A stretch of DNA of 64,000 nt. It comes from Mesorhizobium sp. CA14 (lineage in GTDB: Bacteria; Pseudomonadota; Alphaproteobacteria; Rhizobiales; Rhizobiaceae). The stretch covers positions 335,903 to 399,902 of the forward strand of contig NZ_JAIUHR010000003.1 in NCBI RefSeq assembly GCF_020165195.1. The letters are read 5' to 3'. The first letter of the stretch is position 1; every line of letters begins with the position of its first letter. Of this stretch, positions 8,585 through 16,955 are shown piece after piece. The position numbers and the translations under genes are program-made. The notes below the pieces were generated by a model that was not told the DNA's origin, did no database searches, and saw only the letters and a list, made by a program, of their open reading frames with translations.

Positions 8585-9205
8585 TCATACGCGTCGGTTG
8601 TTCAGCGCCTCGCGCAACAGAAAGACGCCGGCTTCGAAGCCGGCCTGCTCGGCGCCTTCCAGGGCCGTCTCATAGTCGTCGATGCGGGTCCTCAGTGAGG
8701 GGTCCGCGCCTGACAGGAGCAGGAGACGGATCGCCTCGGCGTCGCGCCGGCACACTGCATAGTGCAGCGGCGTCCAATCGTTCACGCCGCGCATGTCCGG
8801 GTCGGCACCGTGCTCGAGCAGGATATGGATGACGTCCAGCCGGTCCGGCCTTTGTGTCGACAACGCTGCGATGACCGAGGGAAAGCCGGCAGGATCCTCG
8901 TAATTCGGGTTCGACCCTGCATCGAGAAGCGCGGCGATGAAGGCGGCCGGACTCCAGTAGATCGCGTATTCCAGCGGATGTCCAAGGCCGAGCTCGAACG
9001 GCATCCTCTCGTCGAACCAGCGCTCCGAGCCGCCCAGCGCTTTGCCAAGCCCTTCGAAGTCACCCGCCTTGAAGGCGTCGTCGATAGTCTTGAAAAGCCG
9101 GTGTCGGGCGCCGCGATCCTCAGGGACTTCCAGCATCGCCTTCATCCGCAACGAACGAGCTATACTGCTCCCATCCGCCTCGGCGCGGAAGGGTGTGTCG
9201 ACCAT
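8585..9205 (-). CDS. Ankyrin-repeat protein
   Basis: 206 residues if started at the ATG at 9205; an ATG at 9145 (MKAMLEVP) is an alternative and neither has a strong ribosome site. Three ankyrin units are visible from about residue 75: PLEYAIYWSP..., FPSVIAALST...LLEHGADPDMRG, and TPLHYAVCRR...LLLSGADPSLRT. There is no signal peptide, so it is probably cytoplasmic. Ankyrin proteins mediate protein-protein contacts; the partner is unknown. It ends convergently, 26 bases from the gamma-CA gene. Confidence 0.82.
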   Translation of the reverse strand: MVDTPFRAEADGSSIARSLRMKAMLEVPEDRGARHRLFKTIDDAFKAGDFEGLGKALGGSERWFDERMPFELGLGHPLEYAIYWSPAAFIAALLDAGSNPNYEDPAGFPSVIAALSTQRPDRLDVIHILLEHGADPDMRGVNDWTPLHYAVCRRDAEAIRLLLLSGADPSLRTRIDDYETALEGAEQAGFEAGVFLLREALNNRRV

Positions 9206-9265
9206 GGTGTCTCGGCAATGTGGCGCCGATCGGTTGCAACCGGTGTGGTGGCGACCCGAAATGGT

Positions 9266-9295
9266 GGAGCCGGCCCGGGGACAGGGGCCGGCTCC
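9266..9295 (-). terminator. Strong GC-rich hairpin downstream of the transglutaminase-like gene
   Basis: Perfect 11-base arms GGAGCCGGCCC (9266-9276) and GGGCCGGCTCC (9285-9295) with an 8-base loop. It lies about 100 bases beyond the stop of the minus-strand gene at 9398. No U-run follows on that strand, so it may be an RNA 3'-end stabiliser instead of an intrinsic terminator. Confidence 0.4.
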
Positions 9296-9397
9296 TAAAA
9301 CCCGGTCGTTGGGGACGGGGAGGGTGGGGACTCGACCGGGCTTTCTCCCTGGGCACGCCGCCGCGTCACCGCAGCGTACCCGATCGCTTTTAGCGCC

Positions 9398-10003
9398 TTA
9401 GCGGACGCTGGCGACCGCGTCCTCGCGGCCATCGTTGATCGTCACCCAAACGCCCGAATTCTCGGTCGATTGACGCTTGAGGTAAGTGTAGACCGTGTCG
9501 TTCCAGGCGAGCACTTTCGGCTCGAGATTGTCGAGGATGAATTCGCCGAGGCTGGTGCGCACCGTCAGCACCGCATGGCCCTCGCCATTCGGCTGGCGCA
9601 CCACCGTCATCAGCAGATCGCCGGCCGGGACGCCGGCGGCCATCAGCTCGCGGCGCTTCTCCAGTCCATAGTCCTCGCAGTCGCCGTAGCCGTTGTCGGG
9701 ATAGGCCCAGTATTCCTCCACACCGTAGATCTCCATATCGGTGCGCGGCTTGACGCGGGTGTTGACCGAATTGTTGACGTTGACGATCGTCGCCCACAGC
9801 TTGCGCGTCAGCTCGACCGGCGGAACTTTCGGCGTCCGCTGGTTGCATTCGGCCGGAATGCGCTGGCAGAAATCGTAGTGGCCGACGGGCTGGGTGGTGC
9901 GGCCACCCGTGTGCATGAAAGCCGGTCCTGCGCTTGCCGTGCCCCACGCGGAAAGCTGCATCGCTATTGCCAAGAGCAACAGCTTGCCCCTCGTCATTTT
10001 CAT
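9398..10003 (-). CDS. Bacterial transglutaminase-like cysteine protease (BTLCP family)
   Basis: 201 residues with a Sec signal peptide ending near ASAG at residue 26. The triad expected for the family is in order: C109 in GDCEDY, H143 in GHAVL and D158 in LDNL. The family is exported and common in rhizobia; its relatives include LapG-like periplasmic proteases that act on large adhesins, but no LapD or adhesin gene is present here, so that role is not implied. Translation can start at either of two near-adjacent Mets. Confidence 0.88.
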   Translation of the reverse strand: MKMTRGKLLLLAIAMQLSAWGTASAGPAFMHTGGRTTQPVGHYDFCQRIPAECNQRTPKVPPVELTRKLWATIVNVNNSVNTRVKPRTDMEIYGVEEYWAYPDNGYGDCEDYGLEKRRELMAAGVPAGDLLMTVVRQPNGEGHAVLTVRTSLGEFILDNLEPKVLAWNDTVYTYLKRQSTENSGVWVTINDGREDAVASVR

Positions 10004-10206
10004 TGTGGTAGTCTCCCCGTTTGAGAAGACTGTGCCACCATGGGATTTATTTGACGCAAAAACGCGAAGTAGACATTGAGTAAAACGCCGATAGAATAAA
10101 CATAAAATTTGAACTATCGCGATTTTGAATTATTCGGATTTTCCGGGCTTCGTTAGGACTTCACGGCGCTCGACAGCTGCGTCCGGCAGCCCAAAAAGGC
10201 AACAAA

Positions 10207-10230
10207 GAACCGGCCGCCAAGAGCCGGTTC
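10207..10230 (-). terminator. Rho-independent terminator of the PilZ gene
   Basis: Arms GAACCGGC (10207-10214) and GCCGGTTC (10223-10230) form a perfect 8-bp stem; on the minus strand the stem is followed by TTTGTT. It begins 24 bases after the stop of the tandem-PilZ gene. Confidence 0.65.
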
Positions 10231-10253
10231 GCTTCGCTGCTGGTGAGCTTAGG

Positions 10254-10871
10254 TCAGGACCGCGGCGCGTTGAATTCCTGGTCGAGCGTTTCCGGACGCT
10301 GGATGACCGCGAACTCGATGGCGACGCCGTCCTCGAAATGGCGCACCACCTGGCCGCGCATCGTGCCGAGCATGACCTGGACGCCGAGGGCCGGCTTGAC
10401 GTCGATCTCGATCGCAGCGCCCGAGAGCGACAGGTCGATGATGCGACACTGATACTGGCGCCCGTCGGTAAGCTGCAGAACGCTCATCGGATTGCGCGGC
10501 GCCACGCGCTCGTGGCGGCGGTCCTCGGGGAGGTCGAGCTCATGCTTGTTGGCAAGCCAGGTAAGTTGCGCGGCAAGCTTGTCCTTCTTGCGTTCCGAGG
10601 CGATCACGGTCATGGCAAAACCGTCCTGCGACGTGCGCGTCACGATGCCTTCGACGCGGCCGATATGGTCGATATAGGCGATGACCTTCTCTCCCGGCTT
10701 GCCGATACGGTCCGTGCGCAACGCCACGTTGCCGGGCGACATATCGATCACCTGGCATGGATGTTCGGTGCGGTCTTCCAGCATGAAACGTCCGTAAATC
10801 TTGACGCGGACACGCTGGAAATTGCGCCGCTCAGCTCGTGACGGCGCATATTCTACCGCCGCTGACCTCAT
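10254..10871 (-). CDS. Tandem PilZ-domain protein (c-di-GMP receptor candidate)
   Basis: About 205 residues from the ATG at 10871 (an ATG at 10883 is equally possible; longer extensions run into Cys/Phe-rich non-coding-like sequence). Two PilZ-like units are visible. The first has an RRNFQR arginine motif and DMSPGN; the second has RRHER and DLSLSG. These correspond to the RxxxR and D/NxSxxG motifs by which PilZ domains bind cyclic di-GMP. There is no membrane segment. It probably transduces c-di-GMP signals to motility, cell cycle or polysaccharide synthesis. A terminator follows. Confidence 0.85.
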   Translation of the reverse strand: MRSAAVEYAPSRAERRNFQRVRVKIYGRFMLEDRTEHPCQVIDMSPGNVALRTDRIGKPGEKVIAYIDHIGRVEGIVTRTSQDGFAMTVIASERKKDKLAAQLTWLANKHELDLPEDRRHERVAPRNPMSVLQLTDGRQYQCRIIDLSLSGAAIEIDVKPALGVQVMLGTMRGQVVRHFEDGVAIEFAVIQRPETLDQEFNAPRS

Positions 10872-11044
10872 GACTGCCTGCATCCCGTTGGCATTCCGCG
10901 CGACGATGCGGGGAATTTCGCCCGAAAAGCTACAGCAATGCAGGTTAACAAACGGGAAAGTCGGCCGCAAAAGCCTGGGTCTAGCAGCCCCCGGGATGCG
11001 CAAAAATTAACCTCGAGGGAAGCGCAAATCCCGCCCGGCCAGGC

Positions 11045-11689
11045 TCATTCGTGACGCCCGCCGTCGAGGACGACGAGATGGCGGATGCGGCGCACGCGGC
11101 CGAGCGCCGAAATGGTCTCCGGAGGATCGAATTCGGCCGGAACGAGCGAGGGGACGTCGATCGCCGGACGGTTCTTCAGGAACATCGGCTCCTTGTCGGG
11201 GTCAATCACCCGGATGGTGTCGATGAGCGCATCGGCGATCGGATCGGCGCCAAGCCAAAACGGCTTGTCGGCGGTGCTGATGATGCCGAGGCAGCGCTGG
11301 TTTTCGGCGCCCCCATCCAGCGGCAGCGACAGGAGCTCGAATTTGTTGGAGCGGCCGTTCCGGCTGAATCCCTCATAGGTCATGAGCAGGACCGACTTCT
11401 GATCGAAAACGCCTTGCATCAGCCGCGACATCAGCCGCTGGTCCTTCTCGCGCCAGAGCGAAGGGAAGGAGAAGCCTTTGAGCTCCCGGCCGTAATAGGC
11501 GCAGAGCCTTGTCCCGGCCAGCCGGAACACCGCTTCGCCACGCGTATCGCGCTCGAGGATGAAGGTGTCGGCCAGAAGCGACTTGATGTCCGCCGGTTCC
11601 ACCTCCGATCGCTTCGGGGCGAGGCGGCCATCGCGCAGCTGGTTCCAATATTGGAACAGCGCGATCGATCCTTTTTCGTTCATGTCCAT
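11045..11689 (-). CDS. PAS-like (PAS_5 type) protein
   Basis: About 214 residues; starts at 11689 or 11683 are both served by the GGAGCAGG ribosome site. The N-terminal 150 residues (ALFQYWNQLRDGRLAPKR..., then a PAS-like sheet with FRLAGTRLCAYYGREL) match the alphaproteobacterial PAS_5 family, single-domain sensors of unknown ligand with no kinase or output domain. The C-terminus (about 170-214) looks unstructured and ends in a basic stretch. It lies upstream of, and in the same direction as, the PilZ gene, with a 173-base gap. The start codon lies inside an inverted repeat shared with 11763-11777. Confidence 0.75.
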   Translation of the reverse strand: MDMNEKGSIALFQYWNQLRDGRLAPKRSEVEPADIKSLLADTFILERDTRGEAVFRLAGTRLCAYYGRELKGFSFPSLWREKDQRLMSRLMQGVFDQKSVLLMTYEGFSRNGRSNKFELLSLPLDGGAENQRCLGIISTADKPFWLGADPIADALIDTIRVIDPDKEPMFLKNRPAIDVPSLVPAEFDPPETISALGRVRRIRHLVVLDGGRHE

Positions 11690-11777
11690 CCTGCTCCGCA
11701 CAACCTGTCTTTTGATGTCCCATCGGCGAACAGACAGGGCGCCCTCCGATGACCTTCATGCGGTGCGGAGCAGGATG
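11687..11777. repeat. 15-bp perfect inverted repeat spanning the PAS gene start
   Basis: CATCCTGCTCCGCAC (11687-11701) is repeated as its exact reverse complement GTGCGGAGCAGGATG (11763-11777), 61 bases apart. The left arm contains the ribosome site and one candidate start codon of the PAS-like gene. A long stem-loop or a pair of operator half-sites are both possible. Confidence 0.7.
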
Positions 11778-12108
11778 CGTGCCAGTATCGTTAACGTTTG
11801 TTCACGCCTCGGGGTCGTTAAGGTTAACAAGTGGTTTACATTGCGTGCCGCCGAGGCCTGTGACACACCAAAACCACTCCAAAACGGTCGTTCTCGCAGC
11901 GATCGGCAGCACTTCAGTCACGAGTTTATGGGGAGCAGGGGGCTCGACCGGCCGTTCAGGGAACTCCTGGACGGCCTTCTTTTTGATTCGTCCCTGTTCT
12001 GATTCGCGCTTTTTCTGCGCGCCGCTGTGGCGAATAGCCGTTTGTGATTCGAAAGGGCGTGATCTACATGCTCGTCGAAAATCCCGAGTCCCGGACCTGC
12101 AAGGGTGC
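11778..12108. other. Non-coding region upstream of the rhomboid gene
   Basis: About 330 bases with no convincing gene. Open frames exist, one of them continuous with the rhomboid frame, but they lack ribosome sites and family resemblance. AT-richer sequence at 11785-11840 contains TTAA-type motifs (TTAACAAGTGGTTTA at 11824-11838) resembling a degenerate CtrA box. It probably holds the rhomboid promoter and perhaps that of the PAS-like gene. Confidence 0.45.
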
Positions 12109-12846
12109 ATGAGCGAGCCCGTAAGCCCCACGGAAAACGAACCGCCGCCGGAAGAGGCTTCCGGGCCGCCGCGCCGCGAACCCGTCTTCAACCTGCCGCC
12201 CGCAGTCCTGGCGGTGATCGGCATCTGTGTGGCTGTCCACCTGGTGCGTGTCTATCTGCTGACCGACGACCAGGATTTTGCCCTGCTCGTCCGAGCGGCC
12301 TTCGTCCCCATTCGCTATTCCGGCCGATACGACCTTGATTTTTATACCTTTTCCAGTCCGTTCACCTATGCCTTCCTGCATGGCGGCGTGGCGCATCTGT
12401 TGATCAACATGATCTGGCTTGCCGCTTTTGGTTCGCCTTTGGCCAATCGATTCGGCACGCTGCGCTTTGCGTTGTTCTTCGCTGTAACGAGCCTCGCTTC
12501 GGTGGCGCTCTTCTGGGCGCTGCATCCGCTTGGCGAAGTGCCGTTGGTTGGTGCGTCGGGCGCGATCTCCGGCATGATGGGTGCGTCGGCGCGCTATGGT
12601 TTTCGCGTCGACCGTTCATCCGGCAGGGCGGCCTTCGCCGGCGAGCCCTTGCCGATCGCGGCGGTATTGCGTTCGCGTGGCGTCATGACCTTTCTGGGAG
12701 TCTGGATGGTCATAAATCTCGCCACGGGCCTGCTCGGCTTCGCGCCGGGAATAGAAGGCCAGATCGCCTGGGAAGCACATATCGGCGGCTTCGTTGCCGG
12801 CTTTTTCGGACTGCGTTTCTTCGACCGCCCGCTCCTTGCCGCCTAG
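12109..12846 (+). CDS. Rhomboid-family intramembrane serine protease
   Basis: 245 residues with a Pro/Glu-rich cytoplasmic N-terminus followed by six membrane helices. The active site is visible: GASG with nucleophile S150 and the paired H224 in the last helix (EAHIGGF); the HGGVAHLLIN segment (H91, H96, N100) supplies the oxyanion residues. Rhomboids cut other membrane proteins within their transmembrane segments. The ATG at 12109 was chosen because upstream in-frame sequence is not protein-like. The stop codon abuts a dispersed palindromic repeat. Confidence 0.9.
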   Translation: MSEPVSPTENEPPPEEASGPPRREPVFNLPPAVLAVIGICVAVHLVRVYLLTDDQDFALLVRAAFVPIRYSGRYDLDFYTFSSPFTYAFLHGGVAHLLINMIWLAAFGSPLANRFGTLRFALFFAVTSLASVALFWALHPLGEVPLVGASGAISGMMGASARYGFRVDRSSGRAAFAGEPLPIAAVLRSRGVMTFLGVWMVINLATGLLGFAPGIEGQIAWEAHIGGFVAGFFGLRFFDRPLLAA

Positions 12847-12942
12847 AGCATGATCCCGAAAAGTGGGAACCGGTTTTCGGAGAAGATCATGCTCCAACAA
12901 AGAGATAGGTCAGGATGGCGATTCAACGCGACGCCATCCTGA
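12846..12942. repeat. Dispersed rhizobial palindromic repeat, copy 1, plus adjoining hairpin
   Basis: GAGCATGATC (12846-12855) pairs with GATCATGCTC (12885-12894) around a conserved CCGAAAAGTGGGAACCGG core. It continues into a second stem, TCAGGATGGCG (12910-12920) with CGCCATCCTGA (12932-12942). A second copy in opposite orientation lies at about 44822-44899. The first base coincides with the last base of the rhomboid stop codon. Repeats with this core are common between genes in rhizobial genomes. Confidence 0.8.
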
Positions 12943-13080
12943 TCTAGTCCTTAGGCGCACTTGAAATGCAACCAATGACGGCGCACGATGTTGCCTAAGC
13001 ACCCAGTGTCTTCCTAAGGGCGCCGGGGCTCAGAAGCCGGTTGGGGAGGGGAGCCGGCGTCAAAGGCTGAGGAGGACGCC

Positions 13081-13512
13081 ATGACGGTTAAGGCAATTCT
13101 TGAAAGCAAGGGCCATGACGTGTTCACGCTCGGGCCTAATGAGAAACTCAGCGAGGCCATTCGCATGCTGGCCGAGCACAGGATCGGCGCGCTCGTCATC
13201 ACCAATGGCGACCGCAAGATCGTCGGCATTCTCTCGGAGCGCGATATCGTCAGGGTCGTGGCCAAGGAGGGCGCCGCCGCGCTCGACATCCCCGTGCGCT
13301 CGGCAATGACTCCGAAGGTCAAGATCTGCAACGAAAACCACACCGTCAACGAGGTGATGGAGATCATGACGAGAGGCCGCTTCCGCCATCTGCCGGTGGA
13401 GAAAAACGGCCTGCTCGACGGCATTGTCTCCATCGGCGACGTGGTCAAGCGCCGCATCGAGGATGTCGAGCGCGAGGCCGAGGAGATCAGGGCCTACATC
13501 GCCACGGCCTAG
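13081..13512 (+). CDS. Two-CBS-domain protein
   Basis: 143 residues forming a single Bateman module: the first CBS unit at about 8-60 (ending VGILSERDIVRVV) and the second at about 75-130 (ending DGIVSIGDVVKRRI). Such stand-alone modules bind adenine nucleotides and report energy state to partner enzymes or channels. A GAGGAGG ribosome site lies just before the ATG. The gene ends convergently with the YjhX-like gene, the two stop regions overlapping by four bases. Confidence 0.88.
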   Translation: MTVKAILESKGHDVFTLGPNEKLSEAIRMLAEHRIGALVITNGDRKIVGILSERDIVRVVAKEGAAALDIPVRSAMTPKVKICNENHTVNEVMEIMTRGRFRHLPVEKNGLLDGIVSIGDVVKRRIEDVEREAEEIRAYIATA

Positions 13513-13823
13513 CAGGCATGGCGAGGAAACCGCCGGCTGTTTCCAGCCGGCGGCTGTGGCACGTTCCATCGGTTGTCGAGCTCGGCGCGGACGAGTTGGA
13601 GCCCGCGTCGGGTAATGCGGTAAGGACCGCCATTCGTCGAGGAAACCGCTTTCTTGCGCCTCAGCTTCCGAAAGAGATCCAGGTCGAAGCCCGGATAGCG
13701 CCAGCCATCGCGGGTCAGGCACTGGACCGAGGCGATCTTCCTGCTCTCGTTCTTTTCGATTTCGATGCGCCCGCCCTGCGCGAGCAAGTGCAGGATGCGC
13801 TGCTCGTTACGCGATATGTCCAT
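13509..13823 (-). CDS. YjhX-family (UPF0386) toxin-like protein
   Basis: 104 residues from the ATG at 13823 (MDISRNEQ), the conserved N-terminus of this family; the ATG at 13868 would add Cys/Gly-rich sequence not found in relatives. The body (LHLLAQGGRI...TRDGWRYPGFDLDLFRKLRRKK...PYRITRRGL) matches YjhX, reported in E. coli as the toxin of a pair with the acetyltransferase-like YjhQ. No YjhQ-like gene is adjacent here; the nearest GNAT gene is at 15609 on the other strand. The protein is a little longer than the E. coli one. Confidence 0.8.
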   Translation of the reverse strand: MDISRNEQRILHLLAQGGRIEIEKNESRKIASVQCLTRDGWRYPGFDLDLFRKLRRKKAVSSTNGGPYRITRRGLQLVRAELDNRWNVPQPPAGNSRRFPRHAC

Positions 13824-14103
13824 TGGAGAATTCCCGGGAAAACAACAAAAGCCGCCGCCGCAAGACATCGCGGCTCGGGGTTTCAGGTTTTTCTGCCCTG
13901 CCTCGCTTAGGAGGTCAGGGCTTCACCGGGACTGAGCGTAAGTGGACATCCACTCTCCATTGGAGGGCGTCCTATAGGCGAAGGTGGCGGAAAAGGCCAG
14001 CGTTCCGGCTTTGCGCTTGTCTCGCGGGGCTGTTTGCACTAGCGAAGTTGCGCACCGAAATATGCGTTCTGCATATCGCGAATTCTAAGTACGCAGGCCA
14101 TCC

Positions 14104-15606
14104 ATGAGCATCATCGACACCCGCACCCCCGACGCAAAACGTCTGATCCCCGGCGCCACCGGCGACTGGGAGATCGTCATCGGGCTCGAAGTGCATGCGC
14201 AAGTGATCTCGGAGGCCAAGCTCTTCTCTGGCGCGTCGACCTCCTTCGGCGCGGCGCCCAATGCCAATGTCAGCCTTGTCGACGCGGCGATGCCCGGCAT
14301 GCTGCCGGTCATCAACGAGGAATGCGTCAAGCAGGCGATCCGCACCGGACTTGGTCTGAAGGCCGCGATCAATCACAAGTCGGTCTTCGACCGGAAGAAC
14401 TATTTCTATCCGGACCTGCCGCAGGGCTACCAGATCTCGCAGTACAAGCAGCCGATCGTCGGCGAAGGCAAGGTGATTGTCTCCGTCGGCCCCGACCGCC
14501 AGGGCGAGTTCGAGGATATCGAGGTTGGCATCGAGCGCCTGCATCTGGAACAGGATGCCGGCAAGTCGATGCACGACCAGCACCCGACCATGTCCTATGT
14601 CGATCTCAACCGCTCCGGCGTGGCTCTGATGGAGATTGTCTCCAAGCCCGATATCCGCTCGGCCGACGAAGCCAAGGCCTATGTCACCAAGCTGCGCTCG
14701 ATCATGCGTTATCTCGGCACTTGCGATGGCAACATGGACGAAGGCTCGCTGCGCGCCGACGTCAACGTCTCGGTCCGCCGTCCGGGTGGCGAGTTTGGCA
14801 CGCGCTGCGAGATTAAGAACATGAACTCCATCCGCTTCATCGGCCAGGCCATCGAATACGAGGCGCGCCGGCAGATCGCCATTCTGGAAGACGGCGGCAA
14901 GATCGATCAGGAGACGCGACTGTTCGATCCGGCCAAGGGCGAGACGCGTTCGATGCGCTCCAAGGAAGAAGCGCATGACTATCGCTATTTCCCGGATCCC
15001 GACCTTCTGCCGCTGGAGTTCGACCAGGCCTATGTCGACGCGCTCGCCAAGGACCTGCCGGAACTGCCCGACGACAAGAAGGCGCGGCTGGTCGATGTGC
15101 TCGGCCTTTCGGCCTATGACGCCTCGGTGCTGGTTTCGGAAAAGCCGATCGCCGACTATTTCGAAAAGGTGGCGGCAGGCCGCGACGGCAAGCTCGCCGC
15201 CAACTGGGTGATCAACGACCTCCTGGGTCAACTCAACAAAGCCGGCAAGGATATTGAAAATGCTCCGGTTTCGCCCGAACAGCTCGGCGCTGTTCTCGAC
15301 CTGATCAAGGAAGGTACGATCTCCGGCAAGATCGCCAAGGACCTGTTCGAGATCGTCTGGAACGAGGGCGGCGATCCGCGCCAGCTCGTCGAGAACCGCG
15401 GCATGAAGCAGGTCACCGACACCGGCGCCATCGAGAAGGCGGTCGACGAGGTCATCGCCGCCAACCCGGACAAGGCCGAGCAGGCGCGCGCCAAGCCGAC
15501 CATGGCTGGCTGGTTCGTCGGCCAGGTGATGAAGGCGACCGGCGGCAAGGCCAACCCGCAGGTGGTCAACGACCTGGTCAAGGCCAAGCTCGGCATCGAG
15601 GGCTAG
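14104..15606 (+). CDS. gatB: Asp-tRNA(Asn)/Glu-tRNA(Gln) amidotransferase subunit B
   Basis: 500 residues, the standard GatB length. The kinase-like N-terminal domain (GLEVHAQV, then [18 protein letters not shown]) phosphorylates the misacylated tRNA, and the C-terminal YqeY-like domain (about 350-500) holds the tRNA. With GatA and GatC, which are not in this window, it converts Glu-tRNA(Gln) and Asp-tRNA(Asn) to the amide forms, needed where GlnRS or AsnRS is absent. It is preceded by 280 bases without a recognised gene. The GNAT gene starts three bases after its stop. Confidence 0.97.
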   Translation: MSIIDTRTPDAKRLIPGATGDWEIVIGLEVHAQVISEAKLFSGASTSFGAAPNANVSLVDAAMPGMLPVINEECVKQAIRTGLGLKAAINHKSVFDRKNYFYPDLPQGYQISQYKQPIVGEGKVIVSVGPDRQGEFEDIEVGIERLHLEQDAGKSMHDQHPTMSYVDLNRSGVALMEIVSKPDIRSADEAKAYVTKLRSIMRYLGTCDGNMDEGSLRADVNVSVRRPGGEFGTRCEIKNMNSIRFIGQAIEYEARRQIAILEDGGKIDQETRLFDPAKGETRSMRSKEEAHDYRYFPDPDLLPLEFDQAYVDALAKDLPELPDDKKARLVDVLGLSAYDASVLVSEKPIADYFEKVAAGRDGKLAANWVINDLLGQLNKAGKDIENAPVSPEQLGAVLDLIKEGTISGKIAKDLFEIVWNEGGDPRQLVENRGMKQVTDTGAIEKAVDEVIAANPDKAEQARAKPTMAGWFVGQVMKATGGKANPQVVNDLVKAKLGIEG

Positions 15607-15608
15607 CG

Positions 15609-16097
15609 ATGTTCGTGCGCACGGCGAGCGAACGCGATCTCGCAGCCGTCCGCGCGTTAATGGTCGAGACTTGGCATGCCACTTACGACGCCATCTATGG
15701 AGCCAAGCGGGTAACTGAAATCACGGATGACTGGCATTCGATCGCCTCGCTCAAGGCGCGGCTGACGCGCCCGAATTCCGAATTCCTGGTCGCTGACGAC
15801 GGCAAGCGGCTCGGCGGCATGGCGTTCGCCGCCGCCACCACCGACCCGAAGATCGTCCTTTTGAACCAGCTCTATGTGCATCCGACCTGCCAGCGGCAGG
15901 GGATCGGCCAATTGCTGCTCGATGAAGTCGAAGCCAGTTTTCCGGAGATGGATACGCTGCGCCTCGAAGTCGAGGAAGCAAATGCCGTGGCGATCGCCTT
16001 CTACGAGGCGAACGGGTTCCGCCCGGCAGGCAGGACCGCCGATTGCGGCGGCAATTCGGGACTGCCCGCCCTCATCATGGAGAAGCGGCTCCGCTAG
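15609..16097 (+). CDS. GNAT-family N-acetyltransferase
   Basis: 162 residues covering one GNAT domain. The acetyl-CoA pyrophosphate loop is QRQGIGQLLL at about residues 97-106, and the C-terminal AFYEANGFRPAG segment is typical. The start is two bases after the gatB stop, so it is in the same transcript. Small-molecule or protein N-terminal acetylation are both possible; the substrate is not predictable. Confidence 0.88.
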   Translation: MFVRTASERDLAAVRALMVETWHATYDAIYGAKRVTEITDDWHSIASLKARLTRPNSEFLVADDGKRLGGMAFAAATTDPKIVLLNQLYVHPTCQRQGIGQLLLDEVEASFPEMDTLRLEVEEANAVAIAFYEANGFRPAGRTADCGGNSGLPALIMEKRLR

Positions 16098-16227
16098 GTC
16101 GGCGGCGAGCCCCCATTCATCGCGCGGTTTTGATTTGATCGCGCCGACCCGCGTGGTCAAGGCTGCGCATCGCCGGTGTCCCGCTCTCCACTAGGCAGAG
16201 GCGTCGCCGGCAAAATGGGGGATTGCC

Positions 16228-16926
16228 ATGCCGAGCTTGCCGGAACTGATGCCGACCGAGGTGTCGGATGAGACTTTTGGCGGCGTGACCTATCACGTCG
16301 CCGGCGAACTGGTGCCGGTGCTGTCGGTCGATGTGACCAACATGCCGGTCTATTTCGAGCACCACATCCTGCTCTGGAAGAACACCACCATCACCATCGG
16401 CCTGAAATCGCTGAAGGGCGCGCTGAAGCGGATGATCGCCGGCATGCAGATATTCGTCACCGAGGCGTCCGGGCCGGGAATCATCGCCTTCAGCCGTGAT
16501 GGCCCCGGCCATATCGTGCCGATCCATCTTCGGCGCGGCGAGGAGATCCAGGTGCGCGAGCACCAGTTCCTCGCCGCGACCGCCAGCGTCGACTACTCTT
16601 TCGAGCGCGTGCGCGGGCTGGGAACGATGCTGTTTGGCCAGAGCGGCTTCTTCATCGACCGCTTCCGCGGCGAGACAGGTGACGGCATCGTCTGGCTGCA
16701 TGGCTACGGCAATGTCTTCGAGAAGGTGCTGGCGCACGGCGAGACCATCGACATCGAGCCGGGCGGCTGGCTGTTCAAGGACGCTTCGGTGAAGATGGAT
16801 ACGAGGATCGACCGGCTTTCCAGCGGCTTCTTCGGCGCCGCCATGAATTTCGTCGTCAATCGCTTCACCGGGCCGGGCCGCGTCGGCATCCAGTCGATGT
16901 ATCTGCATATGCCGTCGGAAGAGTAG
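16228..16926 (+). CDS. AIM24-family protein
   Basis: 232 residues with the glycine-rich beta-prism pattern of the AIM24/TIGR00266 family (MQIFVTEASGPGIIAFSRDGPG in the middle, later VWLHGYGNVFEKVL and a Gly/Phe-rich C-terminus). The family is widespread in bacteria and mitochondria but its biochemical role is not established. There is no signal peptide. It is followed convergently by panC. Confidence 0.82.
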   Translation: MPSLPELMPTEVSDETFGGVTYHVAGELVPVLSVDVTNMPVYFEHHILLWKNTTITIGLKSLKGALKRMIAGMQIFVTEASGPGIIAFSRDGPGHIVPIHLRRGEEIQVREHQFLAATASVDYSFERVRGLGTMLFGQSGFFIDRFRGETGDGIVWLHGYGNVFEKVLAHGETIDIEPGGWLFKDASVKMDTRIDRLSSGFFGAAMNFVVNRFTGPGRVGIQSMYLHMPSEE

Positions 16927-16955
16927 GCGGCGAGCCTCATCGAACGATTGTCCGA

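Noticed and set aside
9398..10003. Lap-type adhesin control by the transglutaminase-like protease
   Set aside because: No LapD-like receptor or large adhesin is nearby, and the family is broader than LapG.
11749..12108. N-terminal extension of the rhomboid frame
   Set aside because: In frame with the protease but Ser/Arg-rich, without ribosome site, and relatives start with the Pro/Glu-rich segment at 12109.
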